Below are positions 1 through 5,411 of a stretch of 5,411 nucleotides of DNA, piece after piece (position 1 is the first letter of the stretch; every line of letters starts with the position of its first letter). Made by a program: the position numbers and the translations under genes. A model generated the notes under the pieces. That model did no database searches. It worked only from the letters and a program-made list of their open reading frames with translations, and had not been told where the DNA came from. The stretch is from Flavobacteriales bacterium. GTDB lineage: Bacteria; Bacteroidota; Bacteroidia; Flavobacteriales; Flavobacteriaceae. The stretch spans positions 1 to 5,411 of the forward strand of contig WTIY01000223.1 in NCBI GenBank assembly GCA_011525065.1. The letters run 5' to 3'.

Positions 1-1231
1 CTAGTCCAACTAGCCCCATTTTACTGCTCATATGGCTCAATATTTTGTTACGGTAGTTTTGAATGGTGGATTCATTCAAGTCCAGGCCCGTAGCAGTGGG
101 GACAAGAATAAATAAATTTTCACATCCCTCTGGTGCCACAGTTGGATCAGTTTTACTGGGTGCACAGACATAATACGATGGGTCTTTCGGCAGTTGATCA
201 CTGTCAAAAATATCCTCGAAACTCTCTTTCCATTTATCGGTGAAAAATAAATTATGGTGAACCAGGCTGTCGAATTGTTTTTTTAACCCCAGATAGATAA
301 TAAACCCAGATGGAGCAACGGTTCGACGCTTCCAATACCTTTCGGAAAATTGTCGATACTTTGGATCAATTAAGTTCATCTCCGTGTGGTAATAATCTGC
401 ATTTGAAATCACAATTTCAGCCGTATACCTTTTATCGTCTTCGGTGAGTACCCCCTGAATTTTGCCATTTGTTACCTCTATTTTTTTTACAGGAGTATTA
501 AAGAAAAAATTAACTCCACTCTTTCTAGCAATGTCATAAAGTGACTTAAAAACCGTGGTCATTCCACCCATTGGATAATGTACCCCCATGTCAAAATCAA
601 TGTGGTTCATTAAGGAGTAGACTGCAGGGGCCTTGTAGGGTGATGTGCCTAAAAAGACCAGAGGATACTGCAAGATTTTTCTGAGAATTGGATGTTTAAC
701 ATGAGCTGCGATATGCCGATGGAATGATGAAATGACCGAAAATTTAGTCCATAGAAAAATTGTTTTTCGATCTAAAAAATCCAATAGGGTGTCAAAAGGT
801 TTATAAATAAACGATTGTTTAGAGATTTGATATTTCTGTGCCGCCTCAGCCAGGTAAACACCTAATCGATCCATCACGCCAGGCTCATAATGCTCAAAAA
901 TTTTTGTATCACGCTTTAAATCTGAGGACATTTGAATGGGTTCCTCTTGTTCTTGAAACCAAATTTTGTAAGATGGGTCGAGACGTTTTAGATCTAAATA
1001 ATCGTTAATGTTTTCACCGACAAGCGAGAAAAAATGCTCAAAAATGTCGGGCATTAAATACCAAGAGGGACCCATGTCAAATTGAAACCCACTGGCGTTA
1101 AACACGCTTCCTCGGCCACCGAAGGTCTTGTTTTTTTCTAACACGCTGACTTGATACCCTTTCTTGGCAAAAAGAATGGCTGAAGCGAGACCGCCAGCAC
1201 CAGAACCAATAATGATGACATGTTTTTTCAT
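1..1231 (-). CDS. crtI: Phytoene desaturase, CrtI family (3' end beyond window)
   Basis: FAD-dependent carotenoid desaturase; the family introduces double bonds into phytoene on the way to lycopene or related carotenoids, acting at the membrane. The reading frame is open from the ATG at 1231 to the window edge (410 residues; family usually about 490-500), so the C-terminal FAD-binding motif and the stop lie outside. Visible: the N-terminal dinucleotide fold HVIIIGSGAGG (GxGxxG at residues 9-14), the acidic residue closing the second strand in VLEKN (about 32), GGRG (39-41), GPSWYLMPDIFEHFF (54-68), RLDPSYK (83-89) and the YPMGG segment (219-223). The GPSWYxMPDxFE and RLDPSYK pattern is the form I associate with Bacteroidota CrtI. 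The ATG fits because the Rossmann strand begins three residues later. A weak AGG lies 4 nt upstream. It follows gltD on the same strand after 94 nt. A paralogue such as a CrtD-type hydroxycarotenoid desaturase is possible, so the family is firmer than the exact substrate. Confidence 0.85.
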   Translation of the reverse strand, partial: MKKHVIIIGSGAGGLASAILFAKKGYQVSVLEKNKTFGGRGSVFNASGFQFDMGPSWYLMPDIFEHFFSLVGENINDYLDLKRLDPSYKIWFQEQEEPIQMSSDLKRDTKIFEHYEPGVMDRLGVYLAEAAQKYQISKQSFIYKPFDTLLDFLDRKTIFLWTKFSVISSFHRHIAAHVKHPILRKILQYPLVFLGTSPYKAPAVYSLMNHIDFDMGVHYPMGGMTTVFKSLYDIARKSGVNFFFNTPVKKIEVTNGKIQGVLTEDDKRYTAEIVISNADYYHTEMNLIDPKYRQFSERYWKRRTVAPSGFIIYLGLKKQFDSLVHHNLFFTDKWKESFEDIFDSDQLPKDPSYYVCAPSKTDPTVAPEGCENLFILVPTATGLDLNESTIQNYRNKILSHMSSKMGLVGL

Positions 1232-1325
1232 GTTGCCTGATGATTTCAGGATAAAAATGAAACACAATGGTGATTCAAACTAAGTAAAGCTAAACGATTT
1301 ATGGCGGATGACCTATCGGTTAATC
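1232..1325 (-). other. gltD-crtI spacer with small hairpin
   Basis: This 94-nt non-coding spacer separates the gltD stop from the crtI ATG. A perfect 5-bp inverted repeat, CCTGA/TCAGG with a 5-nt loop (1236-1250), sits directly before the crtI start and would pair the weak AGG ribosome-binding candidate. The TAGCTTTA at 1285-1292 (minus strand) is one base from the Bacteroidota -7 consensus TAnnTTTG, but I find no matching TTG about 20 nt upstream, so a crtI promoter here is only a possibility. There is no GC-rich hairpin followed by a T run, so I see no intrinsic terminator after gltD; read-through into crtI is plausible. Confidence 0.35.
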
Positions 1326-2792
1326 TTATATTTTTGGTAAATCATTACCGTCCTTTAAGGGTAAGTTTGAACTGCCCATAAGATATTTGTCCACGTGATG
1401 TGCCGCTTGACGGCCCTCAGATATAGCCCAAACAATTAGTGATTGTCCACGACGCATGTCTCCTGCGGCAAACACACCTGGTACATTGGTTTGGTAATTT
1501 GCAGTGGTCGCCTCTATGTTAGTTCGATAATCACGCTTTACACCAAATTGCTCTGCCAAGGTGGTCTCAGTACCGGTAAAACCCAAAGCAAGTAATGCAA
1601 GGTCACAAGGCCATTCTTTTTCGGTGCCAGGGATTTCAATAAGCTCCATGATGTTTTTATCATTTTTCTGCCACTCTACATTGACGGTTTTAAGACTTTT
1701 CAATTGCCCATTTTCATCTCCAATAAATTCCTTAGTTGAAATGCTAAAAAATCGTTCAACACCTTCCTTATGCGAGGAACTTGTACGCAATTTCATGGGC
1801 CAATAGGGCCACGGCTGATGGATTGGGCGAATCGAAGGAGGTTGGCTTAAAATTTCAAAATTGGTAACAGATTTTGCCCCATGTCTGTTTGATGTTCCGA
1901 TGCAATCACTACCGGTATCGCCCCCACCAATGACGATAACATGTTTGCCTTTTGCAGAAACAATTTCTTTAAAGTCTCTTAGTCCGTCCACGTATTGATT
2001 GTTGGCTTTTAAGAACGTCATGGCTTGTACCACGCCTTTGAGATCGCTTCCTTTTATCGGTATGGCTCGAGGAACGGTAGCGCCCCCACAAAGGACAATG
2101 GCGTCGTGATCCTTTTTGAGCTTTTGAACGTCCACATTGACACCGATATGCGCCTTGGTCTTGAATTTGATACCCTCGGCTTTGAGTATATCAACTCTAC
2201 GATCAATCACTGATTTTTCCAATTTGAAATCTGGTATGCCGTAGCGCAATAAACCGCCAATTTTTTCATCACGTTCATATACAATTACGGTATGTCCGGC
2301 TCTATTGAGTTGTTGAGCAGCCGCCATGCCAGCAGGACCTGACCCCACGATAGCAACAGACTTACCCGTTCGTTTTTCTGGAATTTGTGGTTCGATCCAC
2401 TGCTGCTGAAAGGCCGTTTCGATGATGTTTTTTTCAATATTTTCTATACTTACTGGATCTTCATTAATGCCAAGGACACAGGCCTCTTCGCATGGAGCAG
2501 GGCACAATCGACCAGTGAATTCGGGGAAATTATTGGTCTTGTGCAATATTTCAACAGCCTCTCTCCATTTCCCTTGATATACCTTATCATTAAAGTCAAG
2601 GATGAAGTTGCCTAAAGGGCAACCACTATGGCAAAAGGGAATCCCGCAGTCCATACATCTCGCTCCTTGATTTTGTAATTCGGTTTTATCCAATGGAACG
2701 GTAAATTCTCGGTAATTACCAATCCGTTTTTTCGGGTCTATCACTGATTCATTTTGACGCGAGAATTCTAAAAATCCTGTTGGTTTACCCAT
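1326..2792 (-). CDS. gltD: Glutamate synthase [NAD(P)H] small subunit
   Basis: Complete 488-residue beta subunit of glutamate synthase, a usual length. It takes electrons from NAD(P)H through FAD and passes them via Fe-S clusters to GltB in the cytoplasm. The N-terminal Fe-S domain holds CMDCGIPFCHSGC (Cys46, 49, 54, 58) and GRLCPAPCEEAC (Cys97, 101, 105). The FAD fold starts at VAIVGSGPAG (146-155), the NAD(P)H fold at VIVIGGGDTG (285-294), and the C-terminal FAD motif is PGVFAAGDMRRGQS (438-451). All expected residues are present and I see no frameshift. The ATG at 2792 starts the family's typical MGKPTGFLEF N-terminus. It lies 2 nt after the gltB TAA and has no clear Shine-Dalgarno sequence, so translation is probably coupled to gltB. 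Related GltD-like subunits serve other enzymes (PreT, NfnB, SudA), but pairing with gltB and the N-terminus settle the call. Confidence 0.96.
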   Translation of the reverse strand: MGKPTGFLEFSRQNESVIDPKKRIGNYREFTVPLDKTELQNQGARCMDCGIPFCHSGCPLGNFILDFNDKVYQGKWREAVEILHKTNNFPEFTGRLCPAPCEEACVLGINEDPVSIENIEKNIIETAFQQQWIEPQIPEKRTGKSVAIVGSGPAGMAAAQQLNRAGHTVIVYERDEKIGGLLRYGIPDFKLEKSVIDRRVDILKAEGIKFKTKAHIGVNVDVQKLKKDHDAIVLCGGATVPRAIPIKGSDLKGVVQAMTFLKANNQYVDGLRDFKEIVSAKGKHVIVIGGGDTGSDCIGTSNRHGAKSVTNFEILSQPPSIRPIHQPWPYWPMKLRTSSSHKEGVERFFSISTKEFIGDENGQLKSLKTVNVEWQKNDKNIMELIEIPGTEKEWPCDLALLALGFTGTETTLAEQFGVKRDYRTNIEATTANYQTNVPGVFAAGDMRRGQSLIVWAISEGRQAAHHVDKYLMGSSNLPLKDGNDLPKI

Positions 2793-2794
2793 AG

Positions 2795-5161
2795 TTATGC
2801 ATTTATAAGATCTCTTTCTAAATTTTGTTCTTGGGCCAATTTATCCAGAGCGAGTCGATACTCTTCTGGAAAAATCTTTTTAAAACGTTTGATGGCTTTA
2901 GGCCAATTGTCCAATAAATTCCTTGCCACCTGACTTGAGGTCTCCAGATAGTGTTCCTGAATGAGTCCCTGAAGCACTAATTGGTCTTTTTGGTTGTCCA
3001 CACTTAAAACATTGAGACTTGTGCCGCCAAAATCGTCATCAATTTTATCTTCCTCGTCCAGAATGTAGGCAATTCCACCACTCATTCCAGCGCCAAAATT
3101 GCGCCCAAATTTGCCTAATATGACCGCAACACCTCCTGTCATGTATTCACAACCGTGATCACCAATACCTTCAACAACTGCAGTGGCGCCGGAGTTCCGA
3201 ACGCAAAAGCGTTCTCCCGCTTGACCATTAATGAAGGCTTTACCTGAGGTTGCACCGTAAAGCGATACATTACCCGTAATGATGTTGTCTTCAGCCACAA
3301 TATCACATGTTTTAGGAACGCGAATAACAAGTTTACCTCCGGAGAGTCCTTTGCCCATATAATCATTGGTATTCCCGTCGACAATAAGCGAAAGTCCTTT
3401 AGTGGCAAAGGCGCCAAAACTTTGGCCAGCTGAACCACTAAAAGTAATGTTGATGGTATTATCTGGCAATCCTTGTGCCCCGTAAATCTGTGAGATTTCA
3501 TTACTTAAAATGGCTCCCACGGCTCGATTCATATTGTTAATAGGCAGATCAAGATAAGTTGGTTGTCGACGAAACAGGGCTTGATGAACTTGTTTTATAA
3601 TTTTGAAATCCAAATGTTTCTCAAGCTCGTGATTTTGTTTTTGGGTGTTGTATTTTACTTTATTCCTGTCTTCACTGGCCTGATATAAAATTGGACTAAT
3701 GTCAATTCCGGAAGATTTGTAATGCTCAATGGCCTTATTGCGGTTGAGCTTGTGCATTTGGCCAACCATTTCATCTACGGTTCTAAAACCCAGTGATGCC
3801 ATAATCTCGCGTAATTCTTGAGCCACAAAGTACATGTAATTCACAACGTGCTCAGGTTTACCCTTGAACTTCTTTCTGAGTTCCGGGTTTTGGGTGGCAA
3901 TACCAACCGGACAGGTATTCAGATGACAGGCGCGCATCATAACACAGCCAGAGGCCACTAGCGGGGCTGTCGCAAAACCAAATTCTTCAGCGCCTAACAG
4001 ACAGGCAATGGCCACATCTCTTCCTGTCTTTAATTGACCATCACATTCCACAGCGACTCGGCTTCTAAGGTCATTCATGACCAATGTTTGCTGGGCTTCA
4101 GCCAGACCTAGTTCCCACGGCAAGCCTGCATGACGTAGTGAGGTCAGAGGAGAAGCACCAGTTCCGCCATCAAAACCAGAAATTAAAATGACGTCTGCTT
4201 TTGCCTTAGCCACACCGGCTGCAATGGTGCCAACTCCAACCTCGGAGACCAATTTAACATTGATTCTCGACTCTCGATTGGCCGACTTTAAATCATAAAT
4301 CAGCTGGGACAAATCCTCTATGGAATATATGTCATGGTGAGGTGGTGGTGAGATTAATCCCACATACGGGGTTGAATTTCTTGTTTTTGCAATTTCCTTA
4401 TTGACTTTTGGCCCGGGTAATTGACCTCCTTCGCCCGGTTTGGCTCCCTGAGCTATTTTGATTTGAATTTCTTTTGAATTGGTCAGGTAATTTGACGTCA
4501 CCCCAAATCGACCGGACGCAACCTGTTTAATGGCCGAATTTTTCCAGTCGCCCTCTGCGGTCTTGTAGAATCGCTCCTCATCTTCTCCACCTTCTCCAGA
4601 ATTGGACTTGCCGCCGATTCTGTTCATGGCTATGGCTAAATTTTCATGGGCCTCCTTACTGATCGACCCGTATGACATGGCGCCTGTTTTGAATCGTTTG
4701 ACGATGTTTGTCCAAGGTTCAACCTCTTCTAAGGGGATTGGATCTAGAGCATCGAATTCAAAAAGCCCCCGTAGGGTCATTAATTGCTTGGTCTGCTCAT
4801 TAATCAAATCAGCGTATTCCTTGTAAGTCACGCTATTATTTTGCCTTACTGCTTCCTGTAATTTGGCTATAGAAAGTGGATTAAACTGATGTGTCTCTTG
4901 ACCTCTTCTCCAGCGATAATTACCTCCGATTTCCAAAGAAGTGAAAGCTTCACTCCTAAAAGCTAGTTTATGGCGCTTTGCAATGTCTTTTTCAATCTCT
5001 TTTAGTCCAATACCCTGAATGCGAGATGGTGTATTTGGAAAGTATTTGGCTGTACTTAACAACCATTGCACGATTGGTGTACGTCGGTCCATGTAAGCTA
5101 GCTTAGCAAAAAAGTAATCATGCCATTTCTTTTGAAATTGTGTGCTTTGCTTTGAGCACAA
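2795..5161 (-). CDS. gltB: Glutamate synthase large subunit, C-terminal half only (5'-truncated, possible pseudogene)
   Basis: Alpha subunit of glutamate synthase, reduced to 788 codons against about 1,500 in full-length bacterial GltB. Recognisable GltB begins near residue 39 (KYFPNTPSRIQGIG). The FMN-binding synthase domain follows, with GAMSYGSIS (160-168), GGKSNSGEGGE (183-193), KPGEGGQLPGPKV (241-253), SPPPHHDIYS (271-280) and GFDGGTGASP (329-338). The 3Fe-4S cysteines are in CVMMRACHLNTCPVG (Cys406, 412, 417). The GXGXG beta-helix domain runs from about 570 to 705. The N-terminal class II glutaminase domain, with its catalytic Cys1, is missing together with most of the central domain. 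The frame is closed by TGA at 5171-5173. The only starts are a TTG at 5161, inside a repeat core, and an ATG at 5090-5092; neither has a good ribosome-binding site. Residues 1-38 are repeat-derived. It is followed 2 nt later by gltD. Options are a pseudogene, a gene split or interrupted by repeats, or an assembly join. The family call is certain; functionality is not. Confidence 0.93.
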   Translation of the reverse strand: MCSKQSTQFQKKWHDYFFAKLAYMDRRTPIVQWLLSTAKYFPNTPSRIQGIGLKEIEKDIAKRHKLAFRSEAFTSLEIGGNYRWRRGQETHQFNPLSIAKLQEAVRQNNSVTYKEYADLINEQTKQLMTLRGLFEFDALDPIPLEEVEPWTNIVKRFKTGAMSYGSISKEAHENLAIAMNRIGGKSNSGEGGEDEERFYKTAEGDWKNSAIKQVASGRFGVTSNYLTNSKEIQIKIAQGAKPGEGGQLPGPKVNKEIAKTRNSTPYVGLISPPPHHDIYSIEDLSQLIYDLKSANRESRINVKLVSEVGVGTIAAGVAKAKADVILISGFDGGTGASPLTSLRHAGLPWELGLAEAQQTLVMNDLRSRVAVECDGQLKTGRDVAIACLLGAEEFGFATAPLVASGCVMMRACHLNTCPVGIATQNPELRKKFKGKPEHVVNYMYFVAQELREIMASLGFRTVDEMVGQMHKLNRNKAIEHYKSSGIDISPILYQASEDRNKVKYNTQKQNHELEKHLDFKIIKQVHQALFRRQPTYLDLPINNMNRAVGAILSNEISQIYGAQGLPDNTINITFSGSAGQSFGAFATKGLSLIVDGNTNDYMGKGLSGGKLVIRVPKTCDIVAEDNIITGNVSLYGATSGKAFINGQAGERFCVRNSGATAVVEGIGDHGCEYMTGGVAVILGKFGRNFGAGMSGGIAYILDEEDKIDDDFGGTSLNVLSVDNQKDQLVLQGLIQEHYLETSSQVARNLLDNWPKAIKRFKKIFPEEYRLALDKLAQEQNLERDLINA

Positions 5162-5162
5162 G
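5139..5162. repeat. Repeat core C, with palindrome
   Basis: This is the copy nearest gltB. TGTGCT (5141-5146) and AGCACA (5155-5160) form a perfect 6-bp inverted repeat around an 8-nt loop. The TTG at which the gltB reading frame opens on the minus strand lies in the right arm, so the proposed N-terminus CSKQST is repeat sequence. Confidence 0.7.
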
Positions 5163-5219
5163 ATGACAGATCATTGATTGTGAATTTCTGTACATAATCG
5201 AATTGAGATATGCATTAGC

Positions 5220-5253
5220 AAAAAAAAAAAAAGTAGCGATGCTATTTTTTTTT
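5220..5253. terminator. A/T-rich hairpin resembling a bidirectional terminator
   Basis: An A run (5220-5232), then TAGC-GAT-GCTA (5234-5244), then nine T residues (5245-5253). The 4-bp TAGC/GCTA stem extends through A:T pairs with one bulged G, and either strand ends in a U-rich tail. The GC content of the stem is low, so it would be a weak terminator. It lies inside the repeat array, between cores C and B, and the matching place in the copy next to gltB (5108-5130) keeps the A run and T-rich stretch but not the stem. It may be a chance product of homopolymer expansion. Confidence 0.35.
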
Positions 5254-5258
5254 GCGTC

Positions 5259-5282
5259 GGTGTGCTTCGTTTTGAGCACGAG
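5259..5282. repeat. Repeat core B, with palindrome
   Basis: Second copy, 120 bp from core C. GTGCT (5262-5266) and AGCAC (5275-5279) pair around an 8-nt loop. The loop length is the same as in core C although the loop bases differ (TCGTTTTG against TTGCTTTG). Confidence 0.7.
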
Positions 5283-5376
5283 CTTGCAGTGTCTTTATTG
5301 TAGATTTGCAAAGCATTCGGCTGCCTTTGACAACCAGTGCTGAGGAAAGTAATTAACTATGTCATGTGATTGAAAC

Positions 5377-5400
5377 GGTGTGCGTCGGTTTGAGCACGAG
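5377..5400. repeat. Repeat core A, palindrome weakened
   Basis: Third copy, 118 bp from core B. Only GTGC (5380-5383) and GCAC (5394-5397) pair, because GT replaces TT after GTGC. It matches core B at 21 of 24 positions by eye and keeps the TTTGAGCACGAG right half unchanged. Confidence 0.7.
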
Positions 5401-5411
5401 CTGACATACTT

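Larger units (their letters stand above)
5031..5411. repeat. Degenerate ~119-bp tandem repeat array, fused to the 5' side of gltB
   Basis: Three copies of a conserved 24-bp core start at 5139, 5259 and 5377 (steps of 120 and 118 bp). Similarity continues between cores. Plus-strand 5154-5187 against 5274-5307 matches at 23 of 34 ungapped positions. The TTAGCA plus A-run plus AAGTA block before core C (about 5103-5116) recurs before core B (about 5215-5235). Segment 5033-5069 matches 5304-5340 at 29 of 37 ungapped positions. A partial core, GGTGTACGTCGGT (5076-5088), lies 63 bp left of the first full core. The array continues to the right edge, so its full length is unknown. The left boundary falls in gltB codons for YFPNT. 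It encodes no intact protein that I can recognise. I do not recognise the repeat family; transposase genes and target-site duplications are not visible. Confidence 0.75.

Noticed and set aside
1189..1207. Alanine in the CrtI GSGAGG motif, where many CrtI proteins have a bulky residue
   Set aside because: The essential GxGxxG glycines are kept, and the variable position tolerates small residues in related flavoproteins, so it is not evidence of inactivation.
1285..1292. Bacteroidota-type -7 promoter box TAGCTTTA before crtI
   Set aside because: One base off the consensus and no TTG at the expected upstream distance; not strong enough to list as a promoter.
1561..2615. Open frames on the plus strand opposite gltD (1561-1806, 2025-2213, 2385-2615)
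   Set aside because: They lie antisense to a well-conserved gene, have no recognisable motifs and no ribosome-binding sites, so they are shadows of gltD codon use.
3139..4826. Open frames overlapping gltB (minus 3139-3501, plus 4602-4826)
   Set aside because: Both overlap conserved GltB domains in other frames and their translations resemble no protein family.
5139..5411. CRISPR-like array suggested by regularly spaced 24-bp cores
   Set aside because: The spacing of 118-120 bp is far too long, cores are degenerate, and the intervening sequence is itself repetitive rather than unique spacers; no cas genes are visible.
5031..5411. Integron attC-type cassette array
   Set aside because: The repeat length resembles large attC sites, but I find no paired RYYYAAC/GTTRRRY core sites, no cassette genes between cores and no integrase.
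5295..5411. Small partial minus-strand ORF entering from the right edge (38 codons, ends in TAA)
   Set aside because: It consists entirely of repeat copy A, has no recognisable family and no visible start; it is treated as part of the array.

Overview
The window carries three genes, all read from the minus strand: glutamate synthase large subunit (gltB, C-terminal half only), glutamate synthase small subunit (gltD), then a carotenoid-type phytoene desaturase (crtI) whose C-terminus runs off the left edge. The protein sequences look like Bacteroidota, probably Flavobacteriia. GltD opens with the MGKPTGFLEF form, and GltB contains GGNYRWRRGQETHQFNP and LRGLFEFDALDPIPLEEVEPW. CrtI has the GPSWYxMPDxFE and RLDPSYK signatures. 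Moderately low GC and the lack of clear Shine-Dalgarno sequences agree with this. The assignment comes from recalled family resemblance, not from a search.

Layout from high to low coordinates, in the direction of transcription: 5411-5031 is a degenerate tandem repeat array of about 119 bp period, holding three palindromic cores and one A/T-rich hairpin. 5161-2795 is the gltB reading frame. Its first ~38 codons are repeat sequence, and only from about residue 39 (YFPNTPSRIQGIG) does it look like GltB. 2792-1326 is a complete gltD, 2 nt after the gltB stop. 1325-1232 is a 94-nt spacer. 1231-1 is crtI, with 410 codons visible.

GltB and GltD normally form the NAD(P)H-dependent glutamate synthase (GOGAT), which makes two glutamates from glutamine and 2-oxoglutarate. 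Here GltD and the FMN, Fe-S and GXGXG parts of GltB look intact. The glutaminase (class II amidotransferase) domain of GltB and much of the linker after it are absent from the window, and an in-frame TGA closes the frame just upstream of 5161. The gene is therefore broken, split or rearranged, or the contig is mis-assembled at the repeats. CrtI belongs to carotenoid synthesis and has no evident functional link to GOGAT.

The central genes are ordinary housekeeping and pigment genes. The unusual part is the right-hand 380 bp: a decayed tandem repeat fused to the middle of gltB. I see no RNA genes, CRISPR array, transposase or defence genes.
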